A stretch of DNA of 64,000 nt from Algoriphagus ratkowskyi. Its GTDB lineage: Bacteria > Bacteroidota > Bacteroidia > Cytophagales > Cyclobacteriaceae. The DNA is taken from assembly GCF_002150505.1 (NCBI RefSeq), contig NZ_MSSV01000011.1, positions 186,001 to 250,000 of the forward strand, read 5' to 3'. Of the stretch, positions 1-8,931 are shown piece after piece (the first letter of the stretch is position 1; every line of letters begins with the position of its first letter). The translations under genes were made by a program, and so were the position numbers. The notes beneath the pieces are model-generated. The model saw nothing but the letters and a program-made list of their open reading frames with translations, was not told where the DNA came from and did not search any database.

Positions 1-296
1 ATAGAGAATTAGATGCTAATTTCGAAAGAGATTCGTTTGTGCACTGGCCTACTTATGATCCTGTAAGTGGAGAGTGTCGAAGCTATCTAGTTTCTCTTAA
101 AACACAGGATGTTACAATAGGAGCCCTAAATCAAATATTCAAGTTTGAGGCATTTGAATCTATTTTCACTGAAATATCTAAAAAGTATAGCTTGTCGGAA
201 ATTAGCTATCTAGCCTCTTTGGGTGGTTTTGAAGTGAAGGAAAACTTTATGGATTCAGAAGGGTATTTTGCAGATGTCTTATGGGAGAAAAAGTAA
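1..296 (+). CDS. hypothetical protein, 5' end outside the window
   Basis: The reading frame is open from the left edge (frame of base 3) to the TAA at 294-296, so this is the C-terminal end of a longer protein. A GTG at 39 is available but nothing marks it as a real start. The last ~98 residues are mixed alpha/beta, acidic and soluble, with no membrane segment or motif I recognise. The gene converges on the minus-strand lipoprotein gene that ends at 349. A short stem (TTGATT/AATCAA) just after the stop is too weak to call a terminator. Function unknown. Confidence 0.6.
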   Translation, partial: RELDANFERDSFVHWPTYDPVSGECRSYLVSLKTQDVTIGALNQIFKFEAFESIFTEISKKYSLSEISYLASLGGFEVKENFMDSEGYFADVLWEKK

Positions 297-348
297 TTGA
301 TTATCAATGAATCAACTATTCCCCACTTACTTTCGTGATCTTGTTCAC

Positions 349-1410
349 TTATTTTGTTAAAGCATACACTACTATTTTAGGGTTTTTCTCTTCATCTCCA
401 TCCATATCTCTAATTATTGTGAAGTAGTTGTCCGCATTTAAATGTTTTGGAAATACTTCATACGAGTAACTTTCCGAAGGAAGTTTCATGCTGAATTTTG
501 GGACTCTGTTTTGTAAATCAAGCATTAGATGATACGAATCTTTTTTGTAACCTACGAGTATGCTAGCATAGCCATCATTAATTTCTGCAGACTCAATTCG
601 TAATGTATCCGACTTTCCAAAATCTGTGAAGTCAAGTTGATACTCAGGAACCTAGTGATCATCTTCCATTCGGTAGATTGTATCCTTCTGATCAGTCAAC
701 CCTTCGAATCGCACACGAGGAAAGTAAAAGAGAGTTGTATCGTTTAGTTGGCCAAAAGCTCTGAGGAAATTGTGGACCCTGTTGAATTTTGAAGTAAAAC
801 TATACAAATAATTTTCTTGGTTTTTTATTTCTAACGTAGTTGGCGATATGGAACTTAACAATACCGTTTGCTGATCCTTTTGGTTGGTATCAACTCCCTC
901 TTGTACTACTAAAACCTCGCCCTTTTCCTGATAAAAGGATATTGGAAGCCCTGGCAATTTTTTACTTGAAGCGATAAAATTGCCATTAAGATCATAGGAA
1001 TTCACTGCCATTTTAATCCAATCTGCTACCAGAACTACATTATCTTTTTCGGCTACATAGATTGAGGTGGGCATAAGATATTCATCCGGACCTTCACCTT
1101 TTTTACCTAGGGTTTGAAGAAAATTCCCTCCGTAATCATACTTTAATAAACCATGTGTTCTATCCAATAGGAAAATGTAATCCTTTGCGAAAGCTATATC
1201 CTGGATTGATGTAAGATAGGGATTACCTGGACCTTCTAAATCTATGGTATCTTTTGCTTTTAACGGTGATTCATTTACTTCACTGAGCAAAAACTCTTTA
1301 TTGATTTCAATTGTATGTAGCGAAGTTGTTGTTTCGACATCATTCTTCTGGTTACAATTCTGAAATATTGAAAAGCATAAAAACAGGAAAATCAATTGGG
1401 AATATTTCAT
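349..1410 (-). pseudogene. 6-bladed beta-propeller lipoprotein, interrupted by an in-frame TAG
   Basis: The N-terminus is a lipoprotein signal (hydrophobic core ending FQNC, Cys at about residue 19), followed by the fold of the Bacteroidota 6-bladed beta-propeller (NHL-like) family. That family is often found near nutrient-uptake and polysaccharide genes, and its exact role is unknown. The frame stops at TAG (652-654) after DTIYRMEDDH. The same frame then stays open for 100 more codons to TAA at 349-351, starting VPEYQLDF and ending VVYALTK. DTIY followed by a PEY/PxYxLDF strand is the family's usual continuation, and the joined length (about 353 aa) matches full-length members. A single nonsense change in an otherwise intact gene is the simplest reading. 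A sequencing error or read-through cannot be excluded. It has no close operon partner. Confidence 0.8.
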
Positions 1411-1530
1411 GACAGTCTGGATGTTTCGATTTTACTATAATACAATTTATAGTTAATAATTAGTTTGTTATAGCTTTCGCATTTTCATTCCAACATATCG
1501 TGGTTTTTCGATCGTCAAATTCTCATAAAT

Positions 1531-1568
1531 CAAAATGAAAGCACTGATTTCTCAGTGCTTTCATTTTG
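1531..1568 (-). terminator. intrinsic terminator after the phosphohexomutase gene
   Basis: A perfect 17-bp inverted repeat (1531-1547 and 1552-1568) with a 4-base loop lies 14 bp past the stop of the minus-strand phosphohexomutase gene. The A/T-rich outer ends of the arms provide a short U-run in either direction. It separates that gene from the beta-propeller lipoprotein gene downstream. Confidence 0.85.
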
Positions 1569-1582
1569 TCATATCTAAATTT

Positions 1583-3313
1583 TTAACTGAAATATCGCTT
1601 CAAGCCTTCGATTCTTTCTTCAAGCTCGGCTTCTACTGATCTGTAATCAGCAACAGTAGTAAGTGGTGCATTTACTGAGAAATAATACTTAATTTTTGGC
1701 TCAGTACCTGATGGCCTTGCTGAGATTTTACTTCCGTCGACTAGGTAGAACTGCATCACATTAGACTTATCCATAGCAAAATTCTCTGATTTGCCTGTGT
1801 GTACATCTGTCACCGTACTCTTTTTGACATCCACTATTTTTGCAACTTTGATTCCATTCATTTCTTTAGGTGGCTTTTCACGGAAATCCATCATCAAAGC
1901 CTGAATCTGCTCAGCTCCGTCTTTACCTTTTTTGGTAACCGAGATTAGCGATTCCTTATAGAAACCAAATTGGTTATAAATTTCAGCAAGGACATCAAAA
2001 ACTGTTTTGCCTTGAGTCTTATAGTATGCAATCAATTCAGCCACCATAGCACAAGCACTCACGCCGTCTTTGTCACGTACGAAGTCACCAATCAAATAGC
2101 CGTATGATTCCTCACCTCCGCCGATAAAGGTTTCTTTGCCTTCAAGATCCTTGATGATGGCAGCGATATTTTTAAAGCCAGTCAGTACCGAAAAGCATTT
2201 CACCCCGAAGCCCTCACAGATTTTATCAATAAGTTCCGTAGTAACAATGGTATTTACCATGAATTGCTTACCATCTAATTTTCCAGTCTCTTTCCATTTG
2301 CTAAGTAAATAATAGGTAAGTAGAGCACCAGTTTGGTTACCATTCAACAACTCAAACTCTCCGAAACCATTTGGAACAGCGGCAGCATAACGGTCACCAT
2401 CAGGATCACAAGCCAGCACCAATTCAGCGCCCACTTCTTTTCCAAGCTTCAATGAAAGCGTTAATGCTTCTGCTTCTTCCGGATTTGGATAAATTACCGT
2501 AGGGAAATTACCATCTGGCTCTGCTTGCTCTTTTACTATATTCACGTTATCAAATCCATAAGCTTTTAATGCCGCAGGCACCATTTTACCGGAGGCTCCA
2601 TGAATTGGAGAAAAAACGATCGGCATATCATTTTGAGCTTGGATAGCAGCAGGAGATAAGCTTAATCCTTTCACTAACTTCATGTAAATTTCATCAAAGT
2701 CCTCCTCTATGTATTGAAATAGAGAATCGTTTTTATCAAAATTTACCATATCAAACGAAGTGATTTTTTTCACTTCATCGATAATGTTTTTGTCATGGGG
2801 AGCTACTACTTGTGCACCATCATCCCAATATGCTTTGTAGCCATTGTATTCCTTAGGATTGTGGGAAGCTGTGATCATCACACCACTTTTGCAATCAAAA
2901 TGCCTTACGGCAAAAGATAGCATAGGGGTAGGGCGCATTTCCTTGAAATACAAAACGTGAATACCATTTGCTGTTAACACATTTGCAGTGGTCATGGCGA
3001 AAAGCGTATTGTTAATCCGACTATCATGCGTTATAGCCACACGGATTGTTTCACCCGGAAAGCATTTCAGTAGGTAATTTGCCAGGCCTTGAGTAGCCAT
3101 TCCAATCGTATACACATTCATACGATTCGTGCCTACACCCATCAATCCTCGGAGACCACCTGTGCCAAATTCCAAGTCCTGATAGAAGGAATCCGTTAAT
3201 TCAGTGGGGTTTTGATCTATAAGTGTACGGATTTGGGCTTTCGAATCTTCATCGATAGTGCCGTTCAGCCAAGCGTCAGCCTTAGCTTGAATTGTAGGGT
3301 CTATGGTATTCAT
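1583..3313 (-). CDS. alpha-D-phosphohexomutase (phosphoglucomutase/phosphomannomutase)
   Basis: The protein interconverts hexose 1- and 6-phosphates in the cytoplasm, feeding glycogen, nucleotide-sugar and cell-wall precursor synthesis. All four domain signatures of the superfamily are present in order. The active-site phosphoserine loop is TASHNPKEYNGYKAYW (around residue 148). The Mg-binding loop is DPDGDRYA (around 304). The sugar-binding loop is GGGEESYGYL (around 395), and the phosphate-binding loop is RPSGTEPKIKYYF (around 533). The length of 576 aa is typical of the long phospho-sugar mutase group (PgcA-like) rather than the ~460-aa ManB/GlmM group. Substrate preference between glucose and mannose cannot be read from the sequence. 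It is a single gene with its own terminator. Confidence 0.95.
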   Translation of the reverse strand: MNTIDPTIQAKADAWLNGTIDEDSKAQIRTLIDQNPTELTDSFYQDLEFGTGGLRGLMGVGTNRMNVYTIGMATQGLANYLLKCFPGETIRVAITHDSRINNTLFAMTTANVLTANGIHVLYFKEMRPTPMLSFAVRHFDCKSGVMITASHNPKEYNGYKAYWDDGAQVVAPHDKNIIDEVKKITSFDMVNFDKNDSLFQYIEEDFDEIYMKLVKGLSLSPAAIQAQNDMPIVFSPIHGASGKMVPAALKAYGFDNVNIVKEQAEPDGNFPTVIYPNPEEAEALTLSLKLGKEVGAELVLACDPDGDRYAAAVPNGFGEFELLNGNQTGALLTYYLLSKWKETGKLDGKQFMVNTIVTTELIDKICEGFGVKCFSVLTGFKNIAAIIKDLEGKETFIGGGEESYGYLIGDFVRDKDGVSACAMVAELIAYYKTQGKTVFDVLAEIYNQFGFYKESLISVTKKGKDGAEQIQALMMDFREKPPKEMNGIKVAKIVDVKKSTVTDVHTGKSENFAMDKSNVMQFYLVDGSKISARPSGTEPKIKYYFSVNAPLTTVADYRSVEAELEERIEGLKRYFS

Positions 3314-3511
3314 GTTTTAAAAATTGTTTGAGTTCTAAGATATATAAAAACCCAAAATATGCCACCTGTTACAGGTTTTGATTGTAAGTTCTTAACTTTT
3401 ATTTTTTGAATTATGAAAATATAGAGCCTATTGAAAGGGTGTTTATGATAATGCCAAGAGATTAGCTAAGTAATCAATATTTCATAACTATATGACTCCA
3501 GTATTCTTAAA

Positions 3512-4534
3512 CTAAATTTCCTTATTTAAATCTTCTTCAAGGTCATCTACTTCCCCTTCCGGTAATGGATCCGCTGGGGGTGGAATAAAATCACCTTTAA
3601 GAATTATTTCCTTTTTTTTTACCCTAGAATACTTCTTTCTAGGGATGATCCCATAGCCGTATCTGATTGAAAAAACTTTGGTAAATTCGGCGCCAAAGAA
3701 AAATATCAAACAGGAATAAGAGACCCAGAGCAACACAAGAATGATGGATCCTGCTGCTCCATAGGTAGAGCCAGGCTCAGCAGTCGTGAAATAAATTCCC
3801 AATAGATATTTCGAAATTGAAAATAGCAAAGAGGTTAGGATAGCACCCATCCAAACTGATTTCCATTGGATTTTGGCATCGGGAAGGTATTTGAATATTA
3901 ATGCAAATAGCGAGGCAATCACTCCGAATGAAATAATAAACTCAATCAAGAAAGCTAAAACAATTACAACTTCTGGTAAAATGCTATTAATGTAATCGCT
4001 AAAGAAGGATAGTAGTGCTGTGAGCGCAAAGCTTATGAATAATAGAAAGCCAAGTACTAAAACAAACCCAAAACTTACCGCGCGGTCCAAAAACATCTGA
4101 TACCATTTCACATCGGCATTTTGCTTCAAACCCCAAATCGCGTTGATACTTATTTTTAAATGTAAAAACACTCCTGAAGCACCAAAAATCAAAACGCCAA
4201 TACCCAATATAGAAGCCATTGTGGACTTTCCGCTCGACTGAGTTTCCGCTACCATGCTCGTAAGAAATTCTGCAGTCTCTGGGCCCATCGCGGAAGACAA
4301 CTCATTACTTAGTCGTCCCGTTACTATCTCCACACCCCAAATTGAACCTACCGTATTGATTACAACCACTAATAATGCGGGGAGAGATAATACCGCATAA
4401 TACGCGATTACAGCACTGAGTCTCCATGGATCAGCATTGTTCCACTGCTTAAAACTCTCCACCATTAAGCTGGGGATGTGCGTTATTTTAAATCGATTGG
4501 GGGTTATTGTACCCATATTTTCTTCAGTTTCCAT
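3512..4534 (-). CDS. YihY/BrkB-family inner-membrane protein
   Basis: This is a polytopic membrane protein of 340 aa with about six hydrophobic segments. It carries the family's N-terminal WRLSAVIAYYAVLSLPALL segment and the GASGVFLHLKISINAIWG segment. Members were once mis-annotated as RNase BN and their function is unresolved; transport or envelope roles have been suggested. The C-terminal ~45 residues are highly charged and probably cytoplasmic. The start codon overlaps the stop of the mechanosensitive channel gene by one base (TAATG), so the two are translationally coupled as the last genes of a topoisomerase-MscS-YihY operon. Confidence 0.9.
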   Translation of the reverse strand: METEENMGTITPNRFKITHIPSLMVESFKQWNNADPWRLSAVIAYYAVLSLPALLVVVINTVGSIWGVEIVTGRLSNELSSAMGPETAEFLTSMVAETQSSGKSTMASILGIGVLIFGASGVFLHLKISINAIWGLKQNADVKWYQMFLDRAVSFGFVLVLGFLLFISFALTALLSFFSDYINSILPEVVIVLAFLIEFIISFGVIASLFALIFKYLPDAKIQWKSVWMGAILTSLLFSISKYLLGIYFTTAEPGSTYGAAGSIILVLLWVSYSCLIFFFGAEFTKVFSIRYGYGIIPRKKYSRVKKKEIILKGDFIPPPADPLPEGEVDDLEEDLNKEI

Positions 4535-5490
4535 TAGCCTTCACCTTCGTTAGTGTTGCCGTTTTGCGATGTATTTGACAATCCTACCAGCTCATTGTTT
4601 AGCGGAACGCCTCCTTTTATTCCAAAATCCAAAGTGCGGATTGGGTATGGGATCATAATATCATTTTTATCAAAGGCTTTCTTCAAAGAAATTATTGCTT
4701 CGTTTCGAACAGCTACAAGTGTCAAATTTGTTTCCTTGTATTCACACCAGATATTAAGGGTGAAATTAATAGAACTATCACCAAACCCAGTCCAGTGTAA
4801 GGTGGGCTCTTCTGACTCTAATCGGCTTGAAACATTTCTAGCTGACTCTAATGCTACTTTTTGTACCTGCTCAAGGTCTTCCCCATAACTTATTCCACAT
4901 TCAATCTGAACTCTTCGTTTTTTAAATTCTGTGAAATTGGTAAAGCTTTCTTGAAATAAATATCGATTTGGGACATATACGATAGGACCATTGAAAGTTC
5001 TAATTTTAGTAACTCTTAGATTGATGTCAATTACTGATCCTTCATGTCCTTCATGAGTTTTAATAATATCACCAAGTTTGTATGGCTGATTAAAAGTGAT
5101 GTAAACACCTGAGATGAAATTAGCAGCTGTGTCTTGGAAGGCAAAACCTAGTGCCAAACCTATAATCCCAAGCCCTGCAAGAATTGATGATACGGTCTTG
5201 CTCAGATCCATGACTGATAAGGCCAGCATCACACCAAAAACAAGTATCACTATAAATATCAATTGACTTAAAAATCTACTGATTGTTGCACTCGTACCTA
5301 GTTTTTGTATATACTTAGCTGAGAATCGTTTTATTGTTTTTGCTAGGAAAATAGCCCCGAATAAAACTATTATAGCAAGTACAAAATTTGGTAGGTTTAC
5401 TATTATGATGTCAAGCCATCCGCCTAGTTTATTTGTGATTTTATCAAAAACATGTTGGGTGTCATACCCGAAAATCTGTGCTAAATTCAT
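4534..5490 (-). CDS. MscS-family small-conductance mechanosensitive channel
   Basis: This inner-membrane channel should release solutes on hypo-osmotic shock. The 318-aa protein has three N-terminal membrane helices (roughly residues 25-50, 70-90 and 95-125). The third is the Gly/Ala-rich pore helix, LAGLGIIGLALGFAFQD. The beta domain follows (KLGDIIKTHEGHEGSVIDI, then TFNGPIVYVPNRYLF), then the alpha/beta C-terminal domain. The length is close to E. coli MscS (286 aa), so it is the short, simple type. It lies 50 bp after the topoisomerase gene and overlaps the next gene by one base. Confidence 0.95.
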   Translation of the reverse strand: MNLAQIFGYDTQHVFDKITNKLGGWLDIIIVNLPNFVLAIIVLFGAIFLAKTIKRFSAKYIQKLGTSATISRFLSQLIFIVILVFGVMLALSVMDLSKTVSSILAGLGIIGLALGFAFQDTAANFISGVYITFNQPYKLGDIIKTHEGHEGSVIDINLRVTKIRTFNGPIVYVPNRYLFQESFTNFTEFKKRRVQIECGISYGEDLEQVQKVALESARNVSSRLESEEPTLHWTGFGDSSINFTLNIWCEYKETNLTLVAVRNEAIISLKKAFDKNDIMIPYPIRTLDFGIKGGVPLNNELVGLSNTSQNGNTNEGEG

Positions 5491-5540
5491 AAATAGATAG
5501 TTCTTATTTTAAAGTAGGATGTCAAAAAAACATGCCATAA

Positions 5541-6578
5541 TCAGCTTGTTACGTGTTCGCTCACCTGCGAACATAAAATTTGCATGAGTTTGATTTCTTC
5601 TGATTTGTATCCTTCTTCGGAAAAATCATTGGGTAAGCAGTACTTAATTTCTTCTGGATTCAGGCATTGGGATAAAATCACGGGATGTAAATAGGAGCTT
5701 TTGCAAACTGCCACGGTATGTCCCATATCTTCTGCAACCATTTTAATCAAAGTTGTTTCTGGCTTTTTCCTACTTTCTTGACACAGCGTGGCCACTTTAT
5801 CAGTATGCTTAATACAAACACAGTTTGCTCCCCAAGTTCTAAAGTATTTGGCAGTGTAATAATCTCCTTCTGGAGCCTCATGGCTTATATATTCATTTAA
5901 CTCTGAAGAATCTACCGTGTACCATTTGCCATCCTCTTGATATCGAAAAAGGTCATGTCCAGGTAGCTGAGAACAATCTTTGAGCAACCTTATCAATCGC
6001 TTATTGGTGAGAGCTACTGATCGCTCCTTGCCACTTTTAGCTATATAATTAATTAAAAGATTAGATCCATCTTCTTTTAAATGCTTACGTCGGAGTGTGG
6101 TCAAGCCATGAGTTTTGTTAGTTTCAGTGTATTGCTTATTACCAACACGCAGATGCAGCTCATCCAAAAGTGCTGTTGCCAGCGCCAGAACTTTATTTTT
6201 GTCCCAAGTTTTCTTTCTTAAGTCTTTTTGGTAGCGTTCTCGCAGTTTGGGTAAATAAAACCCAAACTTGAGCAGGTCATTGTATTTGATTTTAGATGAA
6301 TATTCTGACCATTTTGTATGGTAGAGGTATTGCTTTCTTCCTTTATCATCCACTCCTGTGGCCTGAAGATAGCTATTCTTTTTTGGGCTGATCCATACAT
6401 TTTTCCAAGCTGGAGGTATCACCAGATCTTCAATCCTCGCTAAATGGGAGCTATCTGAAAGTTTTTGGTTGTCTTTATCTAAAAAAGTAAAGCCACGGCC
6501 TCTTTTTTTTCTAATTATTCCTGGCTGTGAATCTCGGATATACACAAGACCTTTTGGGAGTTCGGCTGCAGTAACCAT
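5541..6578 (-). CDS. DNA topoisomerase IB (bacterial, poxvirus-like)
   Basis: It relaxes supercoils through a 3'-phosphotyrosyl intermediate. The N-terminal DNA-binding part carries PPAWKNVWISP and LQATGVDDKGRKQYLYH, which are typical of bacterial TopIB. The catalytic domain has LHLRVGNKQYTETNKTHGL and FRTWGANCV. The nucleophilic Tyr is most likely in KSSYLHPVIL, around residue 295. The 345-aa length is usual for the family. It is the first gene of a minus-strand operon with MscS and YihY. It is accessory to the essential type II and IA enzymes, and its physiological role in bacteria is poorly known. Confidence 0.93.
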   Translation of the reverse strand: MVTAAELPKGLVYIRDSQPGIIRKKRGRGFTFLDKDNQKLSDSSHLARIEDLVIPPAWKNVWISPKKNSYLQATGVDDKGRKQYLYHTKWSEYSSKIKYNDLLKFGFYLPKLRERYQKDLRKKTWDKNKVLALATALLDELHLRVGNKQYTETNKTHGLTTLRRKHLKEDGSNLLINYIAKSGKERSVALTNKRLIRLLKDCSQLPGHDLFRYQEDGKWYTVDSSELNEYISHEAPEGDYYTAKYFRTWGANCVCIKHTDKVATLCQESRKKPETTLIKMVAEDMGHTVAVCKSSYLHPVILSQCLNPEEIKYCLPNDFSEEGYKSEEIKLMQILCSQVSEHVTS

Positions 6579-6694
6579 GTATTTGTGATGTTAGCGTTTG
6601 ATCTAAAATCATTACAAGTCTCATGCAAGTCTTTGTGATGTTATTCTTCATATTGCTTTGCAAATAAATCTCTTGAACTAAGAATCAATAAGGA

Positions 6695-6722
6695 AAAAGC
6701 CGACTATTTCTAATCGGCTTTC
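6695..6722 (-). terminator. terminator after hppD
   Basis: An AAAGCCGA/TCGGCTTT stem with a ~10-base loop lies directly downstream of the hppD stop (6727), with a T-run (from AGGAAAAA) on the minus strand. It closes the five-gene SatD-to-HPPD operon and separates it from the topoisomerase operon. Confidence 0.8.
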
Positions 6723-6726
6723 CATC

Positions 6727-7821
6727 TTATAAATTTCCTCTCAATTCCTGTTCTCGCTCTATGGCTTCAAATAAAGCTTTGAAATTCCCTTTTCCGAAGG
6801 ATTTGGCACCCTTGCGCTGGATTATTTCAAAGAAAAGTGTCGGCCTGTCTTGGATTGGTTTGGTGAAAATCTGTAATAAATAACCCTCGTCATCTCTGTC
6901 AACTAGGATATTCAAGTCTTTCAAAGGCTGTAAGTCTTCATCTATTTTGCCTACTCGGTCTAATAGATCATCATAATAGGAAGTAGGTACCTCAAGGAAC
7001 TCTACACCTCTTTTTCTTAATTCTGAAACAGTCTCGATGATGTCATCAGTTGCAATAGCCATGTGCTGAACGCCTGGTCCTCTATAGAAGTCAAGGTATT
7101 CTTCGATCTGAGATTTTCTCTTCCCAGCTGCAGGTTCATTGATAGGGAATTTGATGAAGCCGTTACCGTTGGAGACGACCTTGGACATCAATGCTGAATA
7201 CTCTGTAGAGATATCCTCGTCGTCAAAAGTCATTAGTAATTTAAAACCCATGACAGTTTCATAGAATTCTACCCAACGATTCATTTGGCCTAGCTCCACA
7301 TTTCCTACACAATGGTCAATGTACTTCAGTCCTATGGGTTTCGGGGTAAATTTACTCTTACGAGGTTGATATCCCGGAAGGAAGATTCCTGCGTAGTTTT
7401 TACGCTCTACAAAGGTGTGTATAGTATCACCGTAGGTATGAATTGACGCTGTTTTTACTTCACCAAATTCATCTGAAAATGTTTGTAGCTCGATTGCAGC
7501 AGTGGCACCTCGGGAAGTTGTTTCATACAAGGATTTCCGCGCATCGTCTACCCAAAGCGCCAGAACTTTCACACCATCTCCATGTTTTAGAATATGTTCT
7601 GCGATAGGTCCTTCGGGGAAAATAGGTGTGGTGAGAACTAATCTGATTTTATCCTGCTTCAGAACGTAGGAAGCTCTATCTCTTATGCCCGTTTCTGGTC
7701 CAGCATAAGCAATCAGTTCGTAACCGAAGGCATATTGGTAATACAGAGCAGATTGCTTGGCATTTCCGACGTACATTTCGATGTAGTCAGTCCCATTTAT
7801 TGGGAGGAAGTCTTGACTCAT
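6727..7821 (-). CDS. hppD: 4-hydroxyphenylpyruvate dioxygenase
   Basis: This Fe(II) enzyme converts 4-hydroxyphenylpyruvate to homogentisate in tyrosine catabolism. The 364-aa protein has two vicinal-oxygen-chelate domains. Iron ligands are recognisable as His in YIDHCVGNVELG (~170), His in GVQHMAIATDDI (~253) and Glu in TLFFEIIQRKGAKSFG (~332). The C-terminal Phe-rich helix region closing the active site (FGKGNFKALFEAIE) is intact. It is the last gene of the minus-strand operon, 74 bp after the acyltransferase gene. That gap contains a 12-bp perfect inverted repeat ending 13 bp before the start, which suggests its own regulation. No homogentisate dioxygenase is in the window. Confidence 0.96.
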   Translation of the reverse strand: MSQDFLPINGTDYIEMYVGNAKQSALYYQYAFGYELIAYAGPETGIRDRASYVLKQDKIRLVLTTPIFPEGPIAEHILKHGDGVKVLALWVDDARKSLYETTSRGATAAIELQTFSDEFGEVKTASIHTYGDTIHTFVERKNYAGIFLPGYQPRKSKFTPKPIGLKYIDHCVGNVELGQMNRWVEFYETVMGFKLLMTFDDEDISTEYSALMSKVVSNGNGFIKFPINEPAAGKRKSQIEEYLDFYRGPGVQHMAIATDDIIETVSELRKRGVEFLEVPTSYYDDLLDRVGKIDEDLQPLKDLNILVDRDDEGYLLQIFTKPIQDRPTLFFEIIQRKGAKSFGKGNFKALFEAIEREQELRGNL

Positions 7822-7833
7822 AGCAAAGTTATT

Positions 7834-7874
7834 TTTGGGTTATTTAATTAATCAAAGTTACAAAATAACCCAAA
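7834..7874 (-). promoter_or_regulatory. 12-bp inverted repeat upstream of hppD, probable operator
   Basis: The arms TTTGGGTTATTT (7834-7845) and AAATAACCCAAA (7863-7874) form a perfect inverted repeat around a 17-base AT-rich spacer. It fills most of the 74-bp gap between the acyltransferase and hppD genes. No T-run follows in the reading direction, which argues against a terminator. The position just before the start fits an operator or attenuator-like stem for hppD. The cognate regulator is not evident. Confidence 0.55.
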
Positions 7875-7895
7875 GAATATTTGGTCAAAAGATCT

Positions 7896-8897
7896 TTATT
7901 CCTGAGGGTTTTTATTCACTATTAACGAGATCCACGCCATAATCAGGAATGCCAAAGCCCAAGAACCTAAGGAGGTATATAGGGCGAGTAAAACTAACAC
8001 CAAGTAATATGTAGGAGCTAAAACATAGCCTATCATCAACTTCCATGTAGATGAAAAAACAGGATCCTTAACACTTGGTTTTTTCCATAGCCAAATCCAA
8101 TACAGAGGGAAATGGAAGATTTTCATCAGTTTATTTGCCAATCCTGATGGGGCTGAAACAGGATTTCGAACTTGACCGGTTTCAATAAATAGGCTTACGT
8201 CTGATTTGCTAGTTAAGTCTACGTCGTTTTCAATCAGCCTAGCCAAATCTTGTTCGTAAGTGTCCATAGGAATCTCTACTACCATACTTTTCAATGCCCT
8301 TTCTACAGCTTTGGTGAGCAATCCTGATTTGGAAGGTAGCATATCGACTGGAATAGCTTTTCCTATAGTTATTCTCACCTTGCCGCCAGATCTTTTGTGA
8401 GTAGAATAATCGATAGCGGTAGGCAATATCACAGGTTGTGTTTCAGGGTATTTTTCTTTGAGGCCAAAAGCCATTCTGGTAAATCCCTTGCTCAGTGGTC
8501 GAAGGTTACGGATGAGACTATGACTTCCTTCAGCAAAAATAAGTACTACTCCATTGTTTCGAAGTACTTCATATGTTTGATCAAAAGTATCTTGATTCTG
8601 CTGAATAGTGGAAAACCCGTCTCGTACACGATAGACAGGAAGCATTTGAATGTAGTGCAGGAATTTAGCAACCAAAGGCTTTTTGAAAACAGAGGCACGT
8701 GTCAGAAAGTAAGGTTCTATTGTAGTATGTGTACCTATTAGCAAAGGATCTATCAGTGCATTTTGGTGATTTGATACCATAATAACTGGGACATTTTTCG
8801 GGATATTTTCTTTGCCATCGACTATGATTTTTTTGTAATAGCCTTTCAATGAGAGCTTGACCAGAAAGCGAAGGTATTGGTTGATTAAGTATTTCAT
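7896..8897 (-). CDS. 1-acylglycerol-3-phosphate acyltransferase-like protein (PlsC family)
   Basis: This is a membrane-associated acyltransferase of 333 aa. Motif I is VSNHQNALIDPLL, in the H-x5-D spacing seen in many Bacteroidota members. Motif III is VLIFAEGSHS, the equivalent of FPEGTRS. Two C-terminal hydrophobic helices (roughly residues 285-325) anchor it. It probably transfers an acyl chain to a lysophospholipid or related acceptor, but the true substrate cannot be read from sequence; ornithine-lipid and other lyso-lipid acylation are alternatives. It lies 34 bp after the BASS symporter gene in the same operon. Confidence 0.88.
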   Translation of the reverse strand: MKYLINQYLRFLVKLSLKGYYKKIIVDGKENIPKNVPVIMVSNHQNALIDPLLIGTHTTIEPYFLTRASVFKKPLVAKFLHYIQMLPVYRVRDGFSTIQQNQDTFDQTYEVLRNNGVVLIFAEGSHSLIRNLRPLSKGFTRMAFGLKEKYPETQPVILPTAIDYSTHKRSGGKVRITIGKAIPVDMLPSKSGLLTKAVERALKSMVVEIPMDTYEQDLARLIENDVDLTSKSDVSLFIETGQVRNPVSAPSGLANKLMKIFHFPLYWIWLWKKPSVKDPVFSSTWKLMIGYVLAPTYYLVLVLLALYTSLGSWALAFLIMAWISLIVNKNPQE

Positions 8898-8931
8898 TGA
8901 GTTGTTAATAATTCACAGACTGTTGTCATAT

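Noticed and set aside
3364..3376. ACCTGT-T-ACAGGT palindrome upstream of the phosphohexomutase gene
   Set aside because: A 13-bp palindrome alone, not repeated and not clearly placed relative to a promoter; too weak to call an operator.
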